DNA from: Sutcliffiella rhizosphaerae
Lineage (GTDB): Bacteria > Bacillota > Bacilli > Bacillales > Bacillaceae_I
Assembly (NCBI RefSeq): GCF_917563925.1
Contig: NZ_CAKJTJ010000005.1
Coordinates: forward strand, 150,721-214,720
Reading direction: 5' to 3'
DNA length: 64,000 nt
Both the position numbers and the translations under genes were made by a program. The notes under the pieces are model-generated. The model was not told where the DNA came from and did not search any database. It saw only the letters and a list, made by a program, of their open reading frames with translations. Below are positions 35,484-44,381 of the stretch, one piece after another. How positions within the stretch are numbered: position 1 is the first letter of the stretch; each line of letters begins with the position of its first letter.

Positions 35484-35639
35484 TTATATTTTAGAACACA
35501 CTCAAAATGTCTAATTGTGATTTTCTGGCATCTACCTGTAAAAAATGCAGGTGGATTTTTATTTTATTAAAACTTTTCTTCAAGTTAGTAGGTCTAATCA
35601 TTGTATTACATATAGGAAAACATTAGGGGAGAGCTATGG

Positions 35640-36160
35640 TTGGAAAAAAGACATTTAGTGGAAAGGGCAAGGAACGGGGATGAAGAAGCTTTTTTTATTC
35701 TCATTTCAATGCATAAAGAACAATTATACAGAATTGCATTATCCTATTTGAAAAATAAGTTCGAGGCACTAGAGGCAATACAAGAGGTAACCTATAGAGC
35801 ATACAAAAACATAAAAAAATAAATGATCCTGCTTATTTCAATACTTGGCTTGTAAGGATCATGATGAATTACTGTGCAGATGAACGAAAGAAGAGAAAAA
35901 GAGAACCAAACAAGCATTTGATTCAGGATTCACAATATAGAAACGAAAATGAATTTCAATTAGAAATACAGGAAGCAATTGAATACTTGGCTGAACCCTT
36001 TCAAATGGTCATACGACTGCGTTATTTAGAAGATTTAAAGTTAAAAGATATTGCAATTATTATGTCTTGTCCTGAAAATACAATAAAAACATGGTTAACG
36101 AAAAGTCTGAAGTTACTTCGTCAATACTGGGATGAAAGAGGTGGAAAGGAACATGTTTGA
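35640..36160 (+). pseudogene. ECF sigma factor gene broken by a -1 frameshift
   Basis: Two frames together encode one sigma-70 family factor of about 173 residues. Frame A (35640-35822) has region 2 start (YRIALSYLKNKFEALEAIQEVTYRAY); it stops at TAA 35820 right after seven As (35813-35819). Frame B continues in the -1 frame (INDPAYFNTWLVRIMMNYCADERKKRKR) through region 4 (EAIEYLAEPFQMVIRLRYLEDLKLKDIAIIMSCPENTIKTWLTKSLKLLRQYW) to 36160. The As form the slippery heptamer A-AAA-AAA in phase, and slipping back one base reads ATA AAT GAT exactly into frame B, so recoding is possible. But the next gene has two further -1 shifts, so decay or base-call loss is the simpler reading. TTG start with GGGGAGAG. 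Layout resembles SigV-like ECFs. Confidence 0.8.
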
Positions 36161-37476
36161 CAACGAAGAAAACAAACTAAATAAATACAAAAATATTTAT
36201 CAGGACATAACATTCCTAATAATATTGATGATTATATAAGAAAAGGAATCAGAACTGCTAAAAAGAGGCGGTATATAAATTTTTGGAAAACAAGTATTGT
36301 TGGAGCATGTATTTTCTTTCTTATTTTGATTACTAGTATTCGAGTATCTCCAGCGTTGGCAAACTATGTTAGCTCATTACCTGGAATGGAACGAATAGTG
36401 GAGTTAGTTCGTTTTAATAAGGGAATCCTCTCTGCTGTGGAGAATGATTACATGCAAGAAATTGGAGTTACCACAGAGTTTAATGGGGTGAAATTAACTG
36501 TAGATGCCATCATTGTTGATAATATGCAAACGCTTGTCTTTTACACAATTGAGAGTGAAAGAGATTTGGAAAATGTGATTATCAGTGAAGTGGAATTATT
36601 TAAATATAATGGAAATAGAATTAGTTCCTATGGCGTAAGTGCTCAGGCTCATGAAAAAATAACGAAAGAGGATAAAATATCTGGAAAATTAACTTTGGTT
36701 TATCAAGAAAAAATGATTATTCCTGAAACATTCATCTTAAAATTAGATTTGGAAGAAGAAGATAGAAAACTATTAGATGAAGTTGAATTCCCTATCACTG
36801 TGGATTTTAAAAAATTTGACGCTCTTAAAAAAGAAAAATAGAAGAAATGCAATTGGTTGGCAATCAGTCAATATTTTTCGAAAAGCTGGAAATTTTTCCG
36901 ACACAAATTGCATTATATCTTGATTTTCCTGAATCCAATACACATGAAATTTTTCGTTTTGATGATATTAGGATTGAAGATGTCATGGGAAATATATGGA
37001 GTAATGATGGTATTCATATAATAAAAGGTAGTAAAACTGTTTTGTATTTTGAAAGCAACTATTTTTCTGAACCTGAGGAGTTGAAATTAAAATTTTCATC
37101 AATTAGAACACTACCAAAAGACCAATTGAAAGTTGTTGTAGATTTAAAAGAAGATCATATTATTCAAGCACCTCACGATGGAAAAATAAAAAAATTCTAT
37201 TATGATAAAAAGCTTGGTGGACTGTTTTTTGACATAGAAGTAGATAAACGAGATGGTTATTCCTTTTTTCAAGTATTTGAACAAAATATTTATGATGCCC
37301 AAGGAGAGATGCACGGGAACAATTCATTTTCAGTTTCAAACTTACGATTAAAAGAAAATATTCTTCATCAGCATGCTTTATTTTTTGATGAAAATGAATT
37401 AGAAAGTCCGATAACATTAACGATTGTTGATTATCCTTCTAGAATAAGAGAAGAAGTGACTTTAAAAATTAAGTAA
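36153..37476 (+). pseudogene. DUF4179-type anti-sigma/regulator gene with two -1 frameshifts
   Basis: The start ATG at 36153 overlaps the sigma stop. The first frame runs MFDNEENKLNKYKN and dies at a TAA near 36239. The -1 frame resumes as IPNNIDDYIRKGIRTAKKRR, a membrane helix (FWKTSIVGACIFFLILITS) and an extracellular part to TAG 36839-36841. A further -1 frame from about 36838 carries the C-terminal part (MQLVGNQSIFFEKL ... EEVTLKIK) to 37476. Together they read as one anti-sigma protein of the DUF4179/DUF5643 type, cytoplasmic N-terminus, one membrane pass, large outer domain. Each break would be mended by adding one A. Frames stay open between breaks, so the loss is recent, or due to sequence errors. 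Confidence 0.75.
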
Positions 37477-37549
37477 TTCTAAGCAAGAAAAAAGTCTTTC
37501 AATTAACGAACTTATTTTATAGATAAGATTAAAAGGAAGGGGATAGATT

Positions 37550-38320
37550 GTGGAAAAAAAGAAATTAGTTGCATTTGTCACAGGTGGGGCATCTGGTTTA
37601 GGTGAGGCTACTGTGAGGAATATCGTATCACACGGTGGAAAGGTGATAATTGCTGATCTTTCATATGAAAGAGGTAAAAAACTCGAGAACGAGTTAGAGT
37701 CGGCACATAGTTTATATATCCAGACAGACGTTGTAAATGAAGATCATGTCAAGAATGCTTTAAATGAGGGAATAAATCGCTTTGGATATATAAATGCTGT
37801 AGTAAATTGTGCAGGAGTAGGAATTTCCCAAAAAGTTATAAGTCATAAAGGGACACATTCTTTAGATGTCTTTTCTAAAGTTGTAAATATCAATTTAATT
37901 GGTTCTTTTAATGTGATTCGATTAGCGGTGGAAAGAATGAAGGATAACCAAATAAATAAAGAAGGTGAACGGGGAATTATTATTAATACAGCATCTATTG
38001 CAGCATTTGAAGGTCAAATAGGTCAAGTGGCATATGCTGCTTCTAAGGGAGGGGTAGTATCAATGACCTTACCTCTTGCAAGAGAGCTTGCAGTTTATGG
38101 AATTCGAGTTGTAACAATAGCCCCTGGTGTCTTTCATACTCCAATGTTGGATGCTCTGCCGCAGGAAGCAAGAGACTTTCTTGGTAAGATGGTTCCTTTT
38201 CCTTCAAGGTTAGGTTACCCAGAGGAATTTAGTATGCTAGTACAAAGTATTGTGGAAAACCCAATGATAAATGGTGAGACAATAAGGCTAGATGGTGCAA
38301 TAAGGCTGCAGCCTAAGTGA
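37550..38320 (+). CDS. Short-chain dehydrogenase, 3-hydroxyacyl-CoA dehydrogenase type
   Basis: A 256-residue SDR. NAD(P) motif [16 protein letters not shown], catalytic Ser in [23 protein letters not shown] with Tyr and Lys at the YAASKGG site, and the downstream motif [13 protein letters not shown]. The nearest pattern is 17-beta-HSD10/short-chain 3-hydroxyacyl-CoA dehydrogenase, and a fatty-acid gene set follows (acyl-CoA dehydrogenase, thiolase), so a beta-oxidation role is likely. GTG start after AAGGAAGGGG. A hairpin follows its stop. Confidence 0.82.
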   Translation: MEKKKLVAFVTGGASGLGEATVRNIVSHGGKVIIADLSYERGKKLENELESAHSLYIQTDVVNEDHVKNALNEGINRFGYINAVVNCAGVGISQKVISHKGTHSLDVFSKVVNINLIGSFNVIRLAVERMKDNQINKEGERGIIINTASIAAFEGQIGQVAYAASKGGVVSMTLPLARELAVYGIRVVTIAPGVFHTPMLDALPQEARDFLGKMVPFPSRLGYPEEFSMLVQSIVENPMINGETIRLDGAIRLQPK

Positions 38321-38323
38321 TAA

Positions 38324-38361
38324 GTAAAAGCAGATTTCTACATATGGAAGTCTGCTTTTAC
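38324..38361. terminator. Hairpin terminator
   Basis: GTAAAAGCAGA (38324-38334) and TCTGCTTTTAC (38351-38361), 11 bases perfect; T content beyond is low, so efficiency is uncertain. It lies between convergent genes. Confidence 0.6.
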
Positions 38362-38400
38362 ATGTCTTACTATTATGATTATGAGTTCGTAGCAGACTCT

Positions 38401-38823
38401 TTAAAATTCTTCGTAAAAAGGGTGCTTCCTCTCATCCAAACAATATTCAATTCTTTGTTTGAAATTCATAAAATTCACCATCTCTATTACTTGTTCAATA
38501 GGATAAAACCCAACCGCCAAACTTTCTGGTGTAGTAGTTAACTTACCTCCAATTGGCTTTGCTAAAAACAACGTATTGCATATTGAACTAGTTACATTTT
38601 GAAATATTCCACAAAATTTCAAGACTTCAATATCAATACCTGTTTCCTCTTTTGTTTCCCTGATTGCAGCATCTTTTAGTGACTCTTCTTCTTCAACTTG
38701 TACACCTGGCATTTCCCAGCCCCTTCTCGGTCCTTTTATCAAAAGAATTTCCTTTTGTTCATTCACTACAATGGTTGCTGCTGAAACGATATGTTTTGGT
38801 GGTGTATATATACTTTGTCCCAA
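38401..38823 (-). CDS. Nudix hydrolase
   Basis: A 140-residue Nudix hydrolase. The box GVQVEEEESLKDAAIRETKEETGI matches G-x5-E-x7-R-E-U-x-E-E-x-G-U. N-terminal half HIVSAATIVVNEQKEILLIKGPRRGWEMPG is typical of ADP-ribose/NTP pyrophosphatases. A TTG start at 38823 stands after GAGGTAGTAG. It lies on the minus strand, antisense to the direction of the neighbouring fatty-acid genes. Substrate unknown. Confidence 0.85.
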   Translation of the reverse strand: MGQSIYTPPKHIVSAATIVVNEQKEILLIKGPRRGWEMPGVQVEEEESLKDAAIRETKEETGIDIEVLKFCGIFQNVTSSICNTLFLAKPIGGKLTTTPESLAVGFYPIEQVIEMVNFMNFKQRIEYCLDERKHPFYEEF

Positions 38824-39037
38824 ACTACTACCTCATTTTCTATTAAAATCTACTACATGCATTACTTTAATAATACCTAAATTTATTAAATATTCAAAAA
38901 TTTAGTGTTTTCCGTTACAATAAAAATTAGGTGGGATTAAATATTTTCTGTTTGTATTTTTGAAACTCATACATTTTTGTAAATTACTTTATAAAGCTAC
39001 GCAACACTAATACAAAAAATCAATCGAGGTGATGAAT

Positions 39038-40213
39038 ATGAAACCGCTTTCAATAAAGAGTGAAAAACGTCCACATCCATACTTAACAGAAGAGCATCAT
39101 CAGTTTCGTAAGTCATTTAGAAAATTTTTAGAAAAAGAAGCATGTCCATTTTATGAAATGTGGGAAGAAGATAGAATCATACCAAGATCTTTTTGGCTGA
39201 AGATGGGAGAGCAGGGATATCTTTGTCCTGATTTGGAAGAGAGGTTTGGAGGCAGTGAAACGGATTGGGCTTATTCCGTCATTATCAATGAGGAGCTAGA
39301 AAGGGTAGGGACAGGATTAATAGGAATCTCACTTCATAACGATATCGTTGTACCATATATTACTTCATATGGAACGGAGGAGCAGAAGAAGAGATGGTTG
39401 CCATTATGTACTACTGGACAGAAAATTACAGCTATAGCAATGACAGAGCCGGGAACAGGTTCTGATCTTGCAAATATTAAAACAACCGCTCGCTTGGAAG
39501 GGGAACATTATATTGTTAATGGAGCGAAAACCTTTATCACAAATGGTATACATGCAGATATTGTGATAGTTGCAGTAAAAACTGATACAAACATACAACC
39601 ACCTCATAAAGGCATCAGCTTGTTAGTCATTGAACGTGAGCATAATGGTTTTTCAAGGGGAAGAAAATTGGATAAAGTCGGCCTCCATTCTCAAGATACT
39701 GCAGAACTATTTTTTGAAGATTGTAAAGTGCCAAAAGAAAATTTACTTGGATTAGAAGGGAAAGGTTTTTTATATTTGATGGAAAAGTTACAACAGGAAA
39801 GACTTTTAGTGGCCATTGGTGCACAAGTAGCTTCTGAAGATATGCTACATTCAACTATTGAATATGTAAAAAGCAGAGAGGCATTTGGAAAGTCTATCAG
39901 TCAGTTTCAGAATACACAATTTAAAATCGCTGAGATGGCTACAGATGTGGAAATGGGGAGAGCTTTCCTTGATCAGTTGATTTCAGATCATATGGCGGGT
40001 GAAAATGTTGTAACACAAGTTTCCATGGCAAAATGGAAACTTACCGAGGTTGCTAGAAATATTGCAACACAGTGTATGCAGCTTCACGGAGGATATGGGT
40101 ACATGGAGGAATATAAAATTGCGAGAAGATACCGTGATATACCTGTTGCAAGCATTTATGCTGGGACGAACGATATTATGAAAACCATCATTGCTAAAAA
40201 TATCGGGTTATAG
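39038..40213 (+). CDS. Acyl-CoA dehydrogenase
   Basis: A 391-residue FAD flavoprotein catalysing alpha-beta dehydrogenation of acyl-CoA, first step of beta-oxidation. Motifs: AMTEPGTGSDLANIKTTA (FAD-binding signature), LGLEGKGFLYLMEKLQQERL, YVKSREAFGKSISQFQNTQF and the C-terminal LHGGYGYMEEYKIARRYRDIPVASIYAGTNDIMK with the catalytic-region residues. ATG at 39038 follows GAGGTG; the GTG at 39029 is inside that site. The thiolase gene follows 21 bases later, an operon. Confidence 0.93.
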   Translation: MKPLSIKSEKRPHPYLTEEHHQFRKSFRKFLEKEACPFYEMWEEDRIIPRSFWLKMGEQGYLCPDLEERFGGSETDWAYSVIINEELERVGTGLIGISLHNDIVVPYITSYGTEEQKKRWLPLCTTGQKITAIAMTEPGTGSDLANIKTTARLEGEHYIVNGAKTFITNGIHADIVIVAVKTDTNIQPPHKGISLLVIEREHNGFSRGRKLDKVGLHSQDTAELFFEDCKVPKENLLGLEGKGFLYLMEKLQQERLLVAIGAQVASEDMLHSTIEYVKSREAFGKSISQFQNTQFKIAEMATDVEMGRAFLDQLISDHMAGENVVTQVSMAKWKLTEVARNIATQCMQLHGGYGYMEEYKIARRYRDIPVASIYAGTNDIMKTIIAKNIGL

Positions 40214-40234
40214 AGAAGGGAGATCAAACAACAG

Positions 40235-41386
40235 ATGAGAGAAGTCGTCATTGTAGAAGGAGTTAGAACTCCAGTTGGGCGGAAAAACGGGCTGTTGAAA
40301 GATTACCGTGCCGATGATTTAGCTGGTGAAGTGCTGAAGGAACTCATCAACCGAGCAGGAATTGAAGCTGGGTTAGTAGAGGATGTAATTCTTGGCTGTG
40401 TCACACAAGTCGGTGAACAGGCAGGTGATATCGCAAGGGTTGCTGCATTAATTGCAGGCTTTCCAATTGAAGTCCCAGGTGTTACACTTGACCGCCAATG
40501 TGGATCTAGCCAACAGGCTGTTCATTTTGCAGCTCAAGCGATTTTAGCAGGTGACATGGATATTGTTATTGCTGGTGGAGTAGAGAATATGACTAGGGTT
40601 CCTATGGGATCTGCCTATCAAAAGGTACCATTTAGTAAAAATCTTCAAGAAAAATATGAAATTATTAACCAGGGACTCTCAGCTGAAAGGATTGCAGAAA
40701 AGTATGGTTTATCAAGAGAAGAACTTGATAACTATTCCTATGAAAGTCATCAGAAAGCATTGAGAGCTCAAGCTGAAGGTTATTTTAATAGAGAAATAAT
40801 GTCGCTTGAAGTGATGTTGGAAGATGGATCTCGATTTTTAATGAAAGCGGATTCCGGCCCGAGAAAAGATTCCTCCGTTGAAGCATTAGGAACTTTAAAA
40901 GCCGTTTTTAAGGAAAATGGCGTCATCCATGCTGGTAATGCCAGCCAAATTAGTGATGGTGCAGCTGCTGTATTATTAATGACGAAAGAAAAGGCATTGG
41001 AATTAGGATTGAAACCACGCTTTTTAATACGTACTCGTGTTGTGATTGGATCAGACCCAACATTAATGCTGACAGGACCGATACCTGCAACAGCAAAAGC
41101 ATTGGCGAAAGCGGATTTATCCATCGATGATATTGACGTTTTTGAAGTGAACGAAGCATTTGCACCAGTACCGATGGCGTGGTTAAAGGAAACGGGTGCA
41201 GATCCTGAAAAGTTAAATCCTAATGGAGGCGCAATTGCACTTGGTCACCCACTTGGAGCTAGTGGAGCACGCCTTTTAGTCAGCATGATGCATGAACTTG
41301 AGCGGACAGGTGGAAAATTTGGTTTGCAGACCATGTGTGAAGGACATGGAATGGCAAATGCCACCATCATTGAAAGGCTAGTTTAA
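40235..41386 (+). CDS. Acetyl-CoA C-acyltransferase (thiolase)
   Basis: A 383-residue thiolase. Nucleophile Cys in TLDRQCGSSQQA (about residue 88), then NEAFAPVPMAW, the histidine in GGAIALGHPLGASGARL, and the second cysteine in LQTMCEGHGMANA. Residues 1-10 give VEGVRTPVGR. It cleaves 3-ketoacyl-CoA or condenses acetyl-CoA. Operon with the acyl-CoA dehydrogenase upstream; with the SDR further upstream it can complete a short beta-oxidation route, lacking only an enoyl-CoA hydratase in this window. Confidence 0.93.
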   Translation: MREVVIVEGVRTPVGRKNGLLKDYRADDLAGEVLKELINRAGIEAGLVEDVILGCVTQVGEQAGDIARVAALIAGFPIEVPGVTLDRQCGSSQQAVHFAAQAILAGDMDIVIAGGVENMTRVPMGSAYQKVPFSKNLQEKYEIINQGLSAERIAEKYGLSREELDNYSYESHQKALRAQAEGYFNREIMSLEVMLEDGSRFLMKADSGPRKDSSVEALGTLKAVFKENGVIHAGNASQISDGAAAVLLMTKEKALELGLKPRFLIRTRVVIGSDPTLMLTGPIPATAKALAKADLSIDDIDVFEVNEAFAPVPMAWLKETGADPEKLNPNGGAIALGHPLGASGARLLVSMMHELERTGGKFGLQTMCEGHGMANATIIERLV

Positions 41387-41514
41387 GAGGCTACATCTTA
41401 AATGACTGATATAGCCCCCACACCTCACATTATTTCTGCTTGGTCTATTAGATTATCCTAAAAAATGTTAATATAAAGGTGACACATGGAAATCATATGA
41501 GGTGAGGGGCTATC

Positions 41515-42405
41515 ATGAAAAAGAAAAAAATAGTGCTTGCAGGTGGTACTGGTTTTATTGGTCGATATTTAGAAGAAAAATATAGAAAAGAAAACTATGA
41601 AGTTTATATTATTTCAAGACAGCCACAACATATTTCATGGTCAGATACGGAGTCTATCATAAGTGCAGTCGATCAATCAGAAATGGTTATAAATCTAGCA
41701 GGTAAATCTGTGGACTGCCGATATAATGAAAAGAATATGAAAGAAATTTTTGACTCGCGAACTAAAACGACTAATATTATTGGCGAAGCTATTAAAGCAG
41801 CAAAGAACCCTCCTGCATTATGGATTAATTCAAGTACAGCAACCATTTATCGTCATGCAGAAGATAGACCAATGACAGAAGAAGCTGGTGAGATTGGAGA
41901 GGGATTTTCTGTTGAAGTAGCAAAAACATGGGAAAAGGCTTTTTTTAACTTTGAATTAGACCAGACAAGACAAGTTGCTTTACGAATTGCTATAGTTCTC
42001 GGTAAAAACGGAGGAGTTATGACCCCATTTACAAATCTAGTGAAATATGGCTTAGGCGGGATACAAGGTCCTGGAACGCAAATGTTTAGTTGGGTACACA
42101 TTGAAGATGTTTCTGAAATCATCCAGTTTATTAAGAAGCGAAAAGACCTTGAAGGAGTATTTAATTGTTCAGCACCAAATCCGATTCCCAATAAAGAGTT
42201 CATGTCTTCATTGAGAAAGAAAATGAACAGGAATGTTGGACTGCCTTCTCCAAAGTGGATGTTAGAACTAGGGGCTATAATGATACGAACTGAAACAGAG
42301 TTGATTTTAAAAAGTAGATGGGTTGTTCCTGAGCGTCTTTTAAAGGAAGGGTTCTCATTTAAATACTCTACGATAGAGAAAGCATTGGAAGATATAGTAT
42401 CGTAA
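41515..42405 (+). CDS. TIGR01777-family epimerase
   Basis: A 296-residue SDR-fold protein. NAD-binding AGGTGFIGRYL at residues 9-19, NLAGKSVDCRYNEKNMKEIFDSR, SSTATIY and FSWVHIEDVSE match the TIGR01777 family (Bacillus YfhF), and the C-terminal part has the DUF1731 pattern (LPSPKWMLELGAIMIRTETELILKSRWVVP). Function unknown; some relatives act in cell division control. RBS GAGGTGAGG. Monocistronic. Confidence 0.88.
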   Translation: MKKKKIVLAGGTGFIGRYLEEKYRKENYEVYIISRQPQHISWSDTESIISAVDQSEMVINLAGKSVDCRYNEKNMKEIFDSRTKTTNIIGEAIKAAKNPPALWINSSTATIYRHAEDRPMTEEAGEIGEGFSVEVAKTWEKAFFNFELDQTRQVALRIAIVLGKNGGVMTPFTNLVKYGLGGIQGPGTQMFSWVHIEDVSEIIQFIKKRKDLEGVFNCSAPNPIPNKEFMSSLRKKMNRNVGLPSPKWMLELGAIMIRTETELILKSRWVVPERLLKEGFSFKYSTIEKALEDIVS

Positions 42406-42474
42406 ATGCTAAATGGTTTTACTCTTTTCTATTTGGGGAATACCCCCAATACATGAAAGGAGAAGATCAAAGCT

Positions 42475-42870
42475 ATGAAATTATCTGCTGAGAATGAAAA
42501 AATACTTAGAAATAAATTAGAGAATATGAAAGAAACAATAGAGAAGAAACAAGAACAAAGTGTATTGGACGAATCGTTGAAAGAATCCAGTGGAGAAATT
42601 ACTTCTGGTATTGGTAATCATTTGGCTGAAGGTAATGCAGAACGTGTCGAAAGAGCCCAAGAACAAACCTTTGAGCAGATGGACGACCGTCTATACAATG
42701 AGATAAAGGATGCACTTCAAAGAATGGAAGAAGGGACATATGGCATTTGCGTTGATACAGGTGAGGAAATTCCATTTGAACGTTTAGAAGCAATACCTTA
42801 TGCTAAACGTATTGCTAGTGCACAAGAAAAAGTGGATAAAGGATTGTCCAGTCAAAACCCCAATATATAA
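42475..42870 (+). CDS. YteA-type DksA/TraR family protein without full zinc finger
   Basis: A 131-residue protein: a coiled, charged N-terminal half (NKLENMKETIEKKQEQ) and a C-terminal region resembling the DksA zinc finger, GTYGICVDTGEEIPFERLEAIPYAKR. Only one of the four cysteines is present (the second is Thr, the last two are lost), so zinc binding is unlikely. This degenerate form is typical of Bacillus YteA/YlyA. Proposed targets are RNA polymerase or ribosomal-gene control. RBS AAGGAGAAG. Confidence 0.75.
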   Translation: MKLSAENEKILRNKLENMKETIEKKQEQSVLDESLKESSGEITSGIGNHLAEGNAERVERAQEQTFEQMDDRLYNEIKDALQRMEEGTYGICVDTGEEIPFERLEAIPYAKRIASAQEKVDKGLSSQNPNI

Positions 42871-42877
42871 AAACCTT

Positions 42878-42918
42878 GGAGCTACTAGATAACAATAATA
42901 AATCTAGATAGCTCCTTT
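42878..42918. terminator. Bidirectional terminator
   Basis: GGAGCTACTAGAT (42878-42890) pairs with ATCTAGATAGCTCC (42902-42915), one bulge, then TTTC. Lies between convergent DksA-type and patatin genes. Confidence 0.6.
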
Positions 42919-43017
42919 CTTCATAGTGAGATAGATTTATATATTTGGAAACACTTTATGGTCATCAAGTCTCAGCTTCTTATGGCAGACTTCAAATATT
43001 TAAGGATGATTTGAACG

Positions 43018-43863
43018 TTACTGTGATAAAAACTCTTGTAGATTTTTTGCGTTATTTTTTGCGTCCTCATAACCAAGTTCGTATAATGCAATCAGTTTTC
43101 CTTTATTTCGTTCCATTCTTCCTACTTGTAAGGGTATGCTTGGCCTAATAATAAAAGTAGTGCCATTTTCCTTTTCAGCTTCCAAAAAATCTATGGTCTC
43201 ATTGTATAATTTATATCGTGCTTTGAGCTTTTCAGAGATAATAGGGAACTGTTTATATTTTAACAACGACCCAAATCGACTCGCTTTTTTCTTATATCCT
43301 GCAGACTTCGTCAAAATAACTACATTTTTAACATTTCCATCCACTTGTGCTTTTTTTATTGGAATAGGATCAATTATGCCACCATCTAAAAGAAACCTGT
43401 CTTGGAAGCTTACGTTTGGTGCGATAAATGGGAGAGAACTAGATGCTCTAATGAGAGTCAGTAAATCTTCTTGATGATTTTTCATATTAAAATAAACAGG
43501 CTCTCCTGTTATACAGTCTGTAGTAACTACGACAAAATCCTCTTTTCGTTTAGAATAAGCTTCATAATCAAAAGGAACAAGTTTATTTGGTATTTCATCA
43601 AATAAAAAATCCATGTCAAACAATTGGCGCTTTTTCCAGTAATTTCGATAAGAAAGATAGCGATGGTCATTGATAAAATCAATATTGACTTTTCTATTTC
43701 TTCCTTTTTGGCCGGAAAGATAAGAGGCAGCCATGCATGCACCTGCTGACACTCCGATGATATATGGAAAGTATAAGTTATTTTCCATAAAATATTCTAA
43801 TACACCTGCAGTATATACACCTCTCATACCGCCACCTTCTAAGACTAGTCCACTATTTATCAT
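43018..43863 (-). CDS. Patatin-like phospholipase
   Basis: A 281-residue serine acylhydrolase. Oxyanion GGGMRG at residues 10-15, nucleophile elbow GVSAG (about 37-41), and dyad Asp in LDGGIIDP (about 160). This is the Ser-Asp dyad of patatins and RssA/YlbK-type bacterial phospholipases. No signal peptide, so cytosolic or membrane-peripheral. RBS AGAGGTG. Monocistronic, convergent with the YteA-type gene. Confidence 0.9.
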   Translation of the reverse strand: MINSGLVLEGGGMRGVYTAGVLEYFMENNLYFPYIIGVSAGACMAASYLSGQKGRNRKVNIDFINDHRYLSYRNYWKKRQLFDMDFLFDEIPNKLVPFDYEAYSKRKEDFVVVTTDCITGEPVYFNMKNHQEDLLTLIRASSSLPFIAPNVSFQDRFLLDGGIIDPIPIKKAQVDGNVKNVVILTKSAGYKKKASRFGSLLKYKQFPIISEKLKARYKLYNETIDFLEAEKENGTTFIIRPSIPLQVGRMERNKGKLIALYELGYEDAKNNAKNLQEFLSQ

Positions 43864-44381
43864 GGTATTACACCTCTACTCTTTATTAAATGCCTTTTTA
43901 TCCGCAAACTTAGTTGCTATTCAACCAAAATCTTCATTTTTATTTTTCATAGAAGAATTAATAATCTATGAAAAGTTTATCAAAATAACATTTGATTTGT
44001 CCGAATGCATGCTTAAAAAGTTTTCGACAAAGATTTCATTCGTTATTCATTTAATAAATAAACTTTGAATTATTTGGTTTTCTTATAATACTTATGTACT
44101 ATCTAAGCAAGGTATCTGAAGCTCTAAACTTACTATTCTAATATTATTATTTTGTGCAATGGCATCTTTCGCTTATTCTTGCTTTTTACATTCAATAAAA
44201 ATAAAAAAATATAGGTGTTCATGACTTGAACTTATAGCAACAGCAACCTCCTTGGAGTGTTCATTCAGCAGGAGTGTTTTTTAATTTCTGCAAAAGATTC
44301 GTGACATAGCCAATTAAGATGATGTACAATAATTCACAATATTCTAAACCATGCAGTTAACTAGGAGAAAGGAGCGGAAAA
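43864..44381. other. Divergent gap between patatin and ilvA
   Basis: AT-rich. A weak hairpin CTCCT/AGGAG at about 44252-44276 is followed by TTTTTT. I see no T-box or other conserved leader for ilvA and no gene. Confidence 0.35.

Noticed and set aside
35813..35822. Programmed -1 frameshift as the established mechanism for the sigma gene
   Set aside because: The heptamer is in phase, but two more non-slippery -1 breaks in the partner gene make decay or base-call loss the default; kept only as a hypothesis.
38317..38541. 74-residue plus-strand frame after the SDR gene
   Set aside because: It covers the terminator hairpin and is antisense to the Nudix gene.
43733..44068. 111-residue plus-strand frame over the patatin start
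   Set aside because: It is mostly antisense to the patatin gene and lacks a ribosome site; the patatin motifs are clear.
44235..44285. T-box-like leader before ilvA
   Set aside because: Only a short CTCCT/AGGAG hairpin with Ts is visible; no T-box sequence or specifier structure.
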